Of a DNA stretch of 64,000 bases, positions 54,175 through 62,431 are shown piece by piece. The notes below the pieces were generated by a model that was not told where the DNA came from, ran no database searches, and saw nothing but the letters and a program-made list of their open reading frames with translations. This stretch comes from Spirochaetae bacterium HGW-Spirochaetae-1 (GTDB lineage: Bacteria; Spirochaetota; UBA4802; UBA5550), in contig PGXY01000010.1 in the NCBI GenBank assembly GCA_002839375.1, positions 1-64,000 of the forward strand, in the 5' to 3' direction. Position 1 is the first letter of the stretch; each line of letters opens with the position of its first letter. Made by a program: the position numbers and the translations under genes.

Positions 54175-55857
54175 GTGAATTACGAAATAATATCAGGCAT
54201 GATCTTCCAGCTGATCGGCGGGTTAGCCCTCTTTCTCATCGGCATGAACAACATGTCAAACGGCATGCAGGCCGTAGCGGGTGACGGCCTCAGGAAAATA
54301 ATCAGTACCGTCACCAATAACAGGTTTAGGGGACTGGCCGTGGGACTGATCGTAACGTCCATAATACAGTCCAGTTCAATCACCACGGTTTTGGTTGTAG
54401 GATTTGTCAACGCCGGGGTCATGACCCTCACGCAGTCCATCGGCGTGATCCTCGGCGCCGATATAGGCACAACCATTACGGGATGGATACTTGTACTGGA
54501 CATCGGCAGATACGGACTGCCGCTTCTGGGTATCGCCGGCTTCTTCTACCTCTTTTCCTCAAAGGAAAAGGTGCGATACATAGCCCTCATGGTAATGGGG
54601 ATCGGCATGGTCTTTTTCGGCCTGGAGCTCATGAAAAACGGATTCAAGCCCCTCAGGGAAATTCCTGAGTTTCTCCGTCTCTTTACGCTCTTCTCTCCGG
54701 ATAATGGCGGGAGTCTGGTGCTCTGTGCCCTGGCCGGGGCCGTGGTCACCGCCATAATACAGTCATCGTCGGCATCCGTCGGTATTGCCATGGGCATGGC
54801 CGCGACAGGAGTGATCGATTTCCAGACATCGGTCGCACTCGTCCTGGGAATGAATATAGGTACGACAATCACGGCATTTCTCGCGTCACTGGGCGCGGGA
54901 GCGAACGCGAAGAGGGCGGCATATGCCCATATCCTGATAAAGGTAGTCGGGGTACTATGGGTACTGCCCCTGTTCAGCCTGTTCGTCAGACTGATCCCAT
55001 GGATAATAGGCGCGGACCCGAACACGATACTGGTGGAAAACGGCGTAACGACCTATCCTGTCGTGATAAAAGGAATCGCTACGGCGCATACCGTATTCAA
55101 TATTGCCAATGTAATCCTGTTTCTGCCTTTTACCCGGCTGTTGTCATCATCCCTGAAAAAAATCATATCAGACGATCCGTCGGCAACGGTCCACAGGCTG
55201 ACAAAACTCGACGTGAGGCTCCTTGACAGCCCCATGCTGGTAATCGAACAGTCGCGAAAGGAAATCCTCAACATGGGAGATAAGATCAGGACAATGTTTA
55301 CTGATCTCCGGGAGGTATACTCCCATCCCGAACCGGACCAGGAGATTGTAAAAAGAATATTCCAGATGGAAGATGAGCTGGATATAATGCAGAAAGAAAT
55401 CGCCACCTTCCTGGTGGATACCGTGTCCCGGGAGATTTCTCACCGGAACACCATAGAGGCCCAGGCGCATCTTCGAATCGCCGATGAATATGAATCGGTG
55501 AGCGATTATATCACCAATATCCTCAAGCTGCACCTCAAGCTCAGTGACGCCGGTATTAATTTGACGGAAACGAAAAGAATCGAGATCGGCAGGCTTCACG
55601 ATGATGTTGCTGCGTATTTTGAAACGATCAACACCTCCCTGTACAGAAGGCAGTCCGTTGATCTGCCGAAGGTATACAGCCAGGGCAGTGCCATAACCCA
55701 TCAGTTCAAGAAACTGAGAAACAACCATCTCCAGAGACTGTCGGAAAAGAAAATGGAACCTCTGCTCAGTGTCAGTTATATCAATATGCTCAATTCCTAC
55801 AGGACCATCAGGGAGTACATTCAAAACGTGGCCGAGGTAATGGCTGAAAAGAATTAA
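54175..55857 (+). CDS. Na/phosphate cotransporter family protein with PhoU-like domain
   Basis: 560 residues from GTG 54175, with GGGGAG nine bases before it. Two inverted membrane repeats carry the QSSSITTVLVVGFVNAG and QSSSASVGIAMGMA motifs typical of NptA/PNaS transporters (GADIGTT and GMNIGTT turns). The C-terminal 200 residues (about 345-555) form a PhoU-like helical domain with EIATFLVDTVSREI. Imports phosphate with sodium. The gene stands between two near-identical direct repeats. Confidence 0.93.
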   Translation: MNYEIISGMIFQLIGGLALFLIGMNNMSNGMQAVAGDGLRKIISTVTNNRFRGLAVGLIVTSIIQSSSITTVLVVGFVNAGVMTLTQSIGVILGADIGTTITGWILVLDIGRYGLPLLGIAGFFYLFSSKEKVRYIALMVMGIGMVFFGLELMKNGFKPLREIPEFLRLFTLFSPDNGGSLVLCALAGAVVTAIIQSSSASVGIAMGMAATGVIDFQTSVALVLGMNIGTTITAFLASLGAGANAKRAAYAHILIKVVGVLWVLPLFSLFVRLIPWIIGADPNTILVENGVTTYPVVIKGIATAHTVFNIANVILFLPFTRLLSSSLKKIISDDPSATVHRLTKLDVRLLDSPMLVIEQSRKEILNMGDKIRTMFTDLREVYSHPEPDQEIVKRIFQMEDELDIMQKEIATFLVDTVSREISHRNTIEAQAHLRIADEYESVSDYITNILKLHLKLSDAGINLTETKRIEIGRLHDDVAAYFETINTSLYRRQSVDLPKVYSQGSAITHQFKKLRNNHLQRLSEKKMEPLLSVSYINMLNSYRTIREYIQNVAEVMAEKN

Positions 55858-55998
55858 CCCCCCGCTGACGCGCGCCCGTCACACGCATTTTTGACATCCT
55901 GTCAGCATGTGACACTGGCGCCTCCATGCGCGTTGTCTTTAATAAAGGGGCCTACTGCCTCAAAGCAAAATAATCTGCCGGAATAATCACCATCTGAT

Positions 55999-56340
55999 AA
56001 GCGAGGGCACGGATGCCCGAACGCCTGGGCTGCGGCCGAGGATGGAGCAGGACGCTCCTCCGCAGGCCGCACAAGGCGGGTTATCTGATACAGAAAGACT
56101 CTTAGCCCGTCGCGGCCAGCGACCGCCGGGGAGGTCGAGGAGGGGGCGGCGAGGCCCCTTCCTCGTGCTTCAGTCCCGGGCAACCGGGACATAAAAATCC
56201 CCAGCCTTGATAAAGGCTAAAAACCTCCCGGGAAGGGTAGCCCGGACGCCCCGGAATCCCTCCCCGGCAGAGGGCCTCTGCCGCAAAGGGTCCTGTCCCG
56301 GACCCACGGGACATCCCACCCGGCAGGGAACCCCTGCCAA
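55999..56340. repeat. GC-rich structured repeat, copy 3
   Basis: Starts with GGGCA, loop CGGA, TGCCC (56005-56018), then the TGCGGCC hairpin (56031 onward) and the same downstream hairpin series as copy 2. The 5' hairpin stem differs from copies 1 and 2 while the following 280 bases are nearly identical. Confidence 0.7.
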
Positions 56341-56360
56341 AAAGCCCCGCAGGGACCGAG

Positions 56361-57707
56361 TTACCGCTTCACCATCTTCTGAGCCATGGCATTGACCGGG
56401 TCCCAGACCGGCGAGAAGGGCGGGGCGTAGCCCAGGTCAAGATACGCCAGCTGCTCTATAGTCATACCGGCCGTGATGGCCGTGGCGATGATATTGGTCC
56501 GCAGGGCCGCGCCGTCGGTGCCTATAACCTCACCGCCGATAACCTTCCGCGAGCCTTTATCGGCCGTGAGCGTGATGTATATTTTCTGTGCCCTGGGGCA
56601 GTACCCTGCGCGGGACTTCCACACCGTGGAATCCGAGACCGCCTCGATACCCTCGCGCGCCGCGTCGTCGGCGTTGAGGCCCGTTTTGCCCACCTCGAGA
56701 TCAAAGATCTTCACGAACTGCGAGCCCACGATGCCGGGGAATATTTCCGCCGAAACCCCGGCGGCCTGGAGGCCTGCCACGCGTCCCTGCTTGTTGGCCG
56801 TGGAGCCCAGGGGCATGTAGACGTCCTTTCCCGTGACCAGGTGTTTCACCGTGGCGCAGTCGCCGGCGGCGTACACGCCGGGAATCCCGGTTTCGGACTT
56901 CTCGTTAATGATTATGGCACCGCGCTCCGTCATGGCCAGGGGCGATCCTTTGAGGAATTCCGTGTTGGGAAGAACTCCCGTGGAAATGATGATAAAGTCC
57001 GCGTCAAAGGCGCCGTTGTCGGTCCGCACAGAAAGTCCCGTGCCCTTTTTATCGATACGCTCGATGGCCATACCCGTATGGACCGTGACGCCGTTCTCCT
57101 TCAGCTTTTCCGCGATACGGCCCCGGACGTCGCTGGACATGCCCATGGCCACGGATTCCAGGCGCTCCAGGATGACCGTATCAATGCCCATGGACCTGAA
57201 GGCCTCGGCCATTTCCAGTCCTATGAAGCCGCCGCCGATAATGAGTCCCCGCGATGGTTTCTTCTTTTCGACGTATTCCCTGATGGCCATGCCCTGGGCC
57301 AGGTTGCGCAGGTAGAAGATAGTATCGGCATCTCCTCCCGGAATGGGCGGCCGGAAGGCCCGGGCGCCCGTGGCAATGACCAGTTTATCATAACCGTATT
57401 CGGTGTCGCCGTCAGGTGTCCGGATGGTGACGGTCTTCGCGGTAAAATCCGTTTTTACGGCCTCGGCGTCGTTGCGGATATCGATGTTCTTTTTTTCGAT
57501 AAATTCGTCCTTATCGATGGCAATAAGGCTCCGGTGGTCCGCTATCTGCCCGGAAATATAATAGGGCATGCCGCAGGCCGCGTAAGAAACATGCTTTCCC
57601 CTGTCGAAAACCCCGATGGTCATGGATTCATTGACGCGCCTGGCCTGGGAAGCGGCGCTCATGCCCGCGGCGTCGCCGCCGATGACGAGAAGATCGAAGT
57701 GTTTCAT
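56361..57707 (-). CDS. FAD/NAD-dependent disulfide reductase, CoA-disulfide-reductase-like
   Basis: 448 residues. FAD motif GGDAAGMSAA (10-19); single active-site Cys 45 in YAACGMPYY, the pattern of CoA-disulfide reductase and NADH oxidase rather than two-cysteine thioredoxin reductase; NAD-binding GGGFIGLEMA; FAD motif II VYAAGDCATV. It reduces CoA disulfide, persulfide or polysulfide with NAD(P)H. It is divergent from the selenoprotein gene 180 bases away. Confidence 0.9.
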   Translation of the reverse strand: MKHFDLLVIGGDAAGMSAASQARRVNESMTIGVFDRGKHVSYAACGMPYYISGQIADHRSLIAIDKDEFIEKKNIDIRNDAEAVKTDFTAKTVTIRTPDGDTEYGYDKLVIATGARAFRPPIPGGDADTIFYLRNLAQGMAIREYVEKKKPSRGLIIGGGFIGLEMAEAFRSMGIDTVILERLESVAMGMSSDVRGRIAEKLKENGVTVHTGMAIERIDKKGTGLSVRTDNGAFDADFIIISTGVLPNTEFLKGSPLAMTERGAIIINEKSETGIPGVYAAGDCATVKHLVTGKDVYMPLGSTANKQGRVAGLQAAGVSAEIFPGIVGSQFVKIFDLEVGKTGLNADDAAREGIEAVSDSTVWKSRAGYCPRAQKIYITLTADKGSRKVIGGEVIGTDGAALRTNIIATAITAGMTIEQLAYLDLGYAPPFSPVWDPVNAMAQKMVKR

Positions 57708-57819
57708 GATGTCTGTCTCCTTAACCGTGATAGGGGTATCCTATAACAGTATTCCCGCCGTGTCAAAAGTTTTACCGGTTCCGGTAAGGGGAAAGCGGCC
57801 GGTTATTCTTTAAATTGTA

Positions 57820-57848
57820 TTGACAAATATGCAGAATATAAGTATATT
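57820..57848 (+). promoter_or_regulatory. Sigma-70 promoter of the selenoprotein gene
   Basis: TTGACA (57820-57825), a 17-base spacer and TATATT (57843-57848), 40 bases before the start codon. A near-consensus promoter. Confidence 0.7.
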
Positions 57849-57887
57849 GTAAATAACTAAAATAATATATTTACTATGGAGTTATCA

Positions 57888-58190
57888 ATGTCGGTCACCA
57901 TTACTGATAAGGCAAAAGAAAATCTTAACCTGGTTATGAAGGATGCCGATCTCAAGAACCCGGCCCTGCGAATACTTTTCTCGGGCTTTGGTTGAGGCGG
58001 ACCCCGACTGGGGCTGGCTCTGGATGAGCTGGAAGACTCAAAAGATCACAGTTTTACAACGAATGATATCACCGTCGTTCTCGATGACAAGATAAAGAAT
58101 TTTGTCGAGACCGGATCGGGCATAATCGTGGATTATCGCGAGACCCCCTACGGCAAGGGTTTTATTGTCGAAGGCGGCAGCACCTGCTGA
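57888..58190 (+). CDS. HesB/IscA-like selenoprotein
   Basis: 100 codons plus stop TGA at 58188-58190, with an in-frame TGA at 57993-57995 (codon 36) read as selenocysteine. The flanking sequence SGFG-U-GGPRLGLALDEL aligns with the first conserved Cys site of A-type Fe-S carriers (SGC-type in IscA) and with known HesB-like selenoproteins. After it the frame stays open and protein-like (ITVVLDDKIKNFV, IIVDYRETPYG, VEGGSTC), ending in a single Cys at 100; the usual CGC near the end is reduced. GGAG precedes the ATG by seven bases. The function is probably sulfur or Fe-S/redox chemistry. Requires SelB and the selenocysteine tRNA encoded elsewhere. Confidence 0.88.
58014..58032 (+). ncRNA. Bacterial SECIS hairpin
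   Basis: CTGGCTC (58014-58020) pairs with GAGCTGG (58026-58032), a 7-bp stem with two G-U pairs; the loop is TGGAT with G at the second position. It begins 18 bases after the UGA, so the loop is 25 bases away, within the range known for bacterial SECIS elements. Confidence 0.7.
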
Positions 58191-58201
58191 TTGAATTTAC
58201 G

Positions 58202-58223
58202 GAGACGCGAACCCTCGCGTCTC
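58202..58223. terminator. Hairpin between convergent selenoprotein and sulfatase genes
   Basis: GAGACGCGA (58202-58210) pairs with TCGCGTCTC (58215-58223), loop ACCC, with a T-rich tail on the plus strand. Serves as a bidirectional terminator. Confidence 0.6.
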
Positions 58224-60361
58224 TATAATTCTTTCCTCTCCGCTGCTTTCCGGTTTTTATTCAATGCATTTTTAGCGGCGCTTCTCTTTTTCAGGGCGGG
58301 GGAGCTTTCCTTTTTGAGCATGATATTATAATATGCCAGTTTATGCTCACGGGCCTTCAGCACATGGGAACGATACGTACTGACAAGGTCCGCGTTGCCT
58401 GCGGCCAGGTTTATTTTCTCACCGGGATCCTTTTCAATATCATACAATTCCTCAAAGCCTTCCTTCATGCGCCGGATGTATTTCCATTTCCCGTCGCGAA
58501 TAGCCATGTAGTCGTCCTTCCAGTAGGTGTGCAGCAGGGCCATCTGCCCGCGGTGGGGGCCGAAGAAGGATATCCCCTCCTGTTCCGCCGGGCCCCGTAT
58601 GTCCAGGATGTCCAGTATTGAAGGCATGATATCGATATGCCGCGAAATGCCCCGGTACTGATGGGCCTTTTTAATGAGCTTCCGGTTGTACACCAGGAAG
58701 GGGACATGGACATTGTCTTCGTACAGGAAAAAGGGATGGTTGTAGTTCTTCGCGTGTTCATAAAAGGCCTCACCGTGGTCGGCGAAGAGAAAGAGGAGGG
58801 TGTTTTCCATGAGACCCTCCTTTTCGAGCCGGTCCACCAGGGCGCCCAGGGCAGCGTCGGCGTAGTGCAGTGAATTGACGTAATTGAGCCAGTTCTTCGT
58901 CTTGTAATCGGCGTTAACCGGTATATCTCCTGTTATATTGAATTCCTTTCCCGGAATAGCGTAGGGATGATGGGGATTCACGGGTATGTACACCATGAAG
59001 AAGGGCGCTTCTCTTTTTTCCTTCATGAACGCCACGGAGGGCTCGATCATGGAGCGTTCATCGAGGCCCCATCCCACCTTGTAGTTGTAGGGAGGAATGT
59101 CCTTCAGGTCATTGTAATCGATGATCCTGTCGAATTTGCGGTACTTCAGGAAGCGCTTCTGGCCGGCGTAGCGCAGGTCGCCGGGATGGATGACGCAGGT
59201 CCGGTACCCCCTGTCCTTCAGGACCTGGGAAAGGCTCGTGAGACCGATATTGGAATGCTTCTGTATGATGAGATCCTTTGAGGGATGGTCATAGGCCGAC
59301 GTCATGATGGAGAGCATGGCATTGGCCGACAGGGGGAAATTGGCGTAATGGTTTTTTGCCGACAGGCTGTTTTCCCGCAGCCTTCGCCACACGGGGGTCA
59401 CGGCCCTGCCGTTTATGTCCAGGTCGATATATCGCGCCGCAGTCGATTCAAAGAAAAAGAGTATGATATTGTACCGGCGCCCCCGGGGGATCAGGTCTAT
59501 TTCATCGTACCGGTCGCTGTTCTCAAGGGAATCGGTATTGAACCGGTAGGTGAATGGTCCTGTACTACCGGCGGTTTTATCCGCGGCAGGACCGGTCTCC
59601 GGGGCCTGTCTCTCCAGGGCGAGGTTATACAGAGGACTCATGGCGAATTCGCGCAGGGCCACGGTGCTTTTTTTTGCGTCCATGCCGGGAAAACGGTCCG
59701 CCATGCTTTTCAGGCCCTTGTCGCCGCCGGTAAAAAGGGCCAGGGCCGCGAGGACAAGGGCTGCGGCTCCGGGGAACATCATTGCGGTCCGGGCAGGAAC
59801 CGTTGACGGCGTTGTATTCATGATATGGGCCATGCCCCGTTCATCATAGGTGCGGACAAAGAGGCGGTAGAACATGATGAGAAGGACCGTGAGGATAAAG
59901 AGGAAAACCCAGAAACGCAGGGACGTTTCGGAAAGGATAGAAATGAACATCTCGCCCAGGGCCGAATTGTTCTCATCGGTCCAGAAGCTTTTCTGGTATG
60001 TTGTTTCATAGACCCGGAAAAAATCCATGCCCAGAACCAGCGCCACGCACTGGACCAGGGTAAAGGCCGAGGCAAGCACAAGTCCCGTTTTCCTGAAGGG
60101 ACCAGCAGCCATGAATATGAGCAGCAGTATGGCCAGGATGAGCAGCGTTGTCACGGCATCGGTGCGTCCGAAGAGAGACATATAGTCCATGAAACCCAGG
60201 GAACGGAAATCGGCATAGGATTCCCGTATCATGGTGAGGATACGGACGCGGTACAGGACCTGCATGATGATGGAAATGAGCAGGTACAGGGAAAGGGCCG
60301 GGGACCACTCACGGTAGCGCGAGGCCAGATACTCATAAATCGATAAAAATATTGTCTTCAT
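58223..60361 (-). CDS. LtaS/sulfatase-like membrane phosphoryl-transferase
   Basis: 712 residues. Five hydrophobic segments in residues 1-215, then a periplasmic sulfatase-fold domain: FFFESTAARYIDL with the metal-binding acid and Thr nucleophile site, later LFLFADHGE and HVPFLVYN. The membrane plus sulfatase order resembles lipoteichoic acid synthase and phosphoethanolamine/phosphoglycerol transferases, which transfer a head group onto lipids or glycans. A plain sulfatase is less likely because of the membrane domain and absence of a CxPxR motif. Confidence 0.85.
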   Translation of the reverse strand: MKTIFLSIYEYLASRYREWSPALSLYLLISIIMQVLYRVRILTMIRESYADFRSLGFMDYMSLFGRTDAVTTLLILAILLLIFMAAGPFRKTGLVLASAFTLVQCVALVLGMDFFRVYETTYQKSFWTDENNSALGEMFISILSETSLRFWVFLFILTVLLIMFYRLFVRTYDERGMAHIMNTTPSTVPARTAMMFPGAAALVLAALALFTGGDKGLKSMADRFPGMDAKKSTVALREFAMSPLYNLALERQAPETGPAADKTAGSTGPFTYRFNTDSLENSDRYDEIDLIPRGRRYNIILFFFESTAARYIDLDINGRAVTPVWRRLRENSLSAKNHYANFPLSANAMLSIMTSAYDHPSKDLIIQKHSNIGLTSLSQVLKDRGYRTCVIHPGDLRYAGQKRFLKYRKFDRIIDYNDLKDIPPYNYKVGWGLDERSMIEPSVAFMKEKREAPFFMVYIPVNPHHPYAIPGKEFNITGDIPVNADYKTKNWLNYVNSLHYADAALGALVDRLEKEGLMENTLLFLFADHGEAFYEHAKNYNHPFFLYEDNVHVPFLVYNRKLIKKAHQYRGISRHIDIMPSILDILDIRGPAEQEGISFFGPHRGQMALLHTYWKDDYMAIRDGKWKYIRRMKEGFEELYDIEKDPGEKINLAAGNADLVSTYRSHVLKAREHKLAYYNIMLKKESSPALKKRSAAKNALNKNRKAAERKEL

Positions 60362-60571
60362 GTCCGGTATTTACGGAACGACAGTGTATTTCAGTCAAGC
60401 AAAATACGGGGTATTTCGGTAACTGTTTATTTTTCACCTGACGAGCGGGAAGGTTTTCCTCTGCTAACCCCGGCGAAGAAATTATTTTTATTCATGCATG
60501 TTCTGTCGCCACCCCTGAGAGGGGTTGATGAACAAGCGGCTTGTTTTTATGCCGCGATCTATAGATTTAGA
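60362..60571. other. Intergenic region
   Basis: No gene. Contains a CACCCCTGAGAGGGGTTG hairpin at 60510-60527 and AACAAGCGGCTTGTT followed by T-run at 60531-60548. Confidence 0.5.
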
Positions 60572-60587
60572 GCCCCCTTGAGGGGGC
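60572..60587 (-). terminator. Terminator of the methyltransferase gene
   Basis: GCCCCCT (60572-60578) pairs with AGGGGGC (60581-60587). It lies downstream of the minus-strand gene stop at 60637. Confidence 0.6.
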
Positions 60588-60636
60588 GGCGAACGTGCCT
60601 AATGAATCAGCATTGAGATTAATCCGCCGGGGGCAC

Positions 60637-61542
60637 TCATTTGAAGGCATACACCACCATGGAACTGGTGGCGCAGATATCGCCCACATGGAACTTGCTG
60701 AGGAAATGATACCACGATATCCGTATCCAGGCCCGGTAGTCCTTCAGGGAATGAAAGCTTCCCCGGGACTTCCGCAGCTTCGGCAGCAGGCCGAACTCCA
60801 CGGGATGAAAGACCTTCACTCGCGAGAAACCCGCTGCCAGGAGCGCCTCGGTGAGGTTTTTCTTTGTAAAATAGGAAAGATGCCCGGGAAGATAATAATT
60901 GTAGTCCTGGCCATGGTATTTGGCCTGGAGGCCCGCCATGTTGGCCGTTTGTATGACCAGGATTCCTCCCGGCTGCAGAAGCCGGAAGCACTCCCCTATG
61001 GCCTTCACCGGGTCCTTCAGGTGTTCTATAAGTTCGATCATGGTAATGGCGGCAAAGGAGCTTTCATCAAAGGGATGATCATCGAGGGTTCCCCGGTGAA
61101 CCGTGGTGCCGGGGATCGAGGCCGCATGGTCTGCCGCGTATGCCGAGAGCTCGATGCCAAAGGATGTATAGTACTGTTGCGCCGCCTCCATGAGGCCGCC
61201 GAAGGAGGCTCCTACATCGAGAAAATTACCCGAAGACACATATCGGTGCAGCATCTCGATGCGCCTGTTCCAGACATACATGGCGTATTTTTTGATATCG
61301 CGCTCGTCATGGTAGGTATAATCGGCATTGCCTTTGAAATAATCCTCGGAATAGAATTCCTCGATACTTGCGTCGCTGAACCGGGGATTCATGAATATGA
61401 AACGGCAGGTATCGCACCGGTCAACACGGAAGGGATGCCGGAACCGGGTTATTTCATGGAGAAAGCCGATTTCCCGGGAGCCGCACAGGGGGCAGGCTTC
61501 CCGGGGATGGGCGTAGATTGTTGTATTACCGTAATCATTCAT
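60637..61542 (-). CDS. SAM-dependent methyltransferase with N-terminal zinc ribbon
   Basis: 301 residues. CPLCGSREIGF and CDTCRFIFMNP form a zinc ribbon at about 15-50, then motif I FLDVGASFGGLMEA, MIELIEHLKDP and GGILVIQT. This architecture is common in Methyltransf_23-type enzymes modifying sugars or lipids, often near surface-polysaccharide genes. Substrate unknown. Confidence 0.85.
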   Translation of the reverse strand: MNDYGNTTIYAHPREACPLCGSREIGFLHEITRFRHPFRVDRCDTCRFIFMNPRFSDASIEEFYSEDYFKGNADYTYHDERDIKKYAMYVWNRRIEMLHRYVSSGNFLDVGASFGGLMEAAQQYYTSFGIELSAYAADHAASIPGTTVHRGTLDDHPFDESSFAAITMIELIEHLKDPVKAIGECFRLLQPGGILVIQTANMAGLQAKYHGQDYNYYLPGHLSYFTKKNLTEALLAAGFSRVKVFHPVEFGLLPKLRKSRGSFHSLKDYRAWIRISWYHFLSKFHVGDICATSSMVVYAFK

Positions 61543-61608
61543 GGCTCATGATTTACGGCCGATCGGAAGTGGTGTCAAGACATATACATAAGTTCTGCCA
61601 TGGATTTA

Positions 61609-62046
61609 TCAGTTATGATCAACTTCCAGTGTGTAGGAGCTAGACACGGAGTCATACTCGTCAACGACAATATAATAGTATGTGGTTGCAGCGAGAGCTT
61701 CCGTATATACTTCATCGGTGTTATCAAAATATTGGTCGCCGTTATCATAATCAATTATGTTATTAACGAGATCATCCAGAGAATTATCACCAGCGTCATA
61801 ACTGCACAGCGTCCAGCCAAGGTCACTTCCCAGGTTCGTTAATGAAATCTCATAGTTTCCTGCTGTAGTTGTGAGCACCCGGTAGATCTTTGTGCCATAG
61901 GACGGGATGGTTTCATTATATTGTACTCCTAATGTTATATCCGTGTATGACATGGAATCATCATTTTCAGAGGTGAAACAACCGGTAAAAAGAAAGACAG
62001 ATGTACTGAGAATAATAAAGAATGCTATAAGAAAATACTTTTTCAT
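61609..62046 (-). CDS. Lipoprotein with a PPC-like beta domain
   Basis: 145 residues. N-terminal signal (LIAFFIILSTSVFLFTGC) with lipobox FTGC gives acylation at Cys 22 or so. The mature part is acidic and beta-rich (Tyr/Asp/Thr), ending in YYYIVVDEYDSVSSSYTLEV, the style of bacterial pre-peptidase C-terminal (PPC) domains. GGAGG upstream of the ATG. Exported and attached to a membrane. Confidence 0.7.
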   Translation of the reverse strand: MKKYFLIAFFIILSTSVFLFTGCFTSENDDSMSYTDITLGVQYNETIPSYGTKIYRVLTTTAGNYEISLTNLGSDLGWTLCSYDAGDNSLDDLVNNIIDYDNGDQYFDNTDEVYTEALAATTYYYIVVDEYDSVSSSYTLEVDHN

Positions 62047-62431
62047 TTGTTCCTCCTGAAATTAGTAAAATTGTAGAAGATATATATTTATTACTGTATT
62101 TGTCAAGTAAATAACACTAGAAAAGCGCATTGTTGTTATGTCAATAGTTTTGGTCATTACGCCGGGAAAAGTAGTTTTCTCAAAAGGGGCTCATAAGAGC
62201 AAAGGGGAAAGAGGATTATGTACCTCGGTCGATGTGCTGATTCATTTCATGGATATTCTTTTGGCTACCTGTAAACTCAATTCTCCATGAGAACATCGAT
62301 TTGATAAGCCCATGACTCAGTCCCATATCCGTCCATAAATAGTTGACAGCACCTCTTTGAATCTGTATTATGTCATATCAAAAATCGACGGGTTTTCGAC
62401 CCAATTTCCCAAAAGGCATGTCTGAATGACC
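62047..62431. other. Intergenic region upstream of the solute-binding protein gene
   Basis: No gene with a ribosome site or recognisable product was found; a 36-codon minus-strand frame around 62220-62330 has no support. Confidence 0.5.

Noticed and set aside
55999-56340. GC-rich repeats as CRISPR-like or tRNA-like loci
   Set aside because: No unit-length repeat-spacer pattern and no tRNA cloverleaf; the repetition is a long structured unit.
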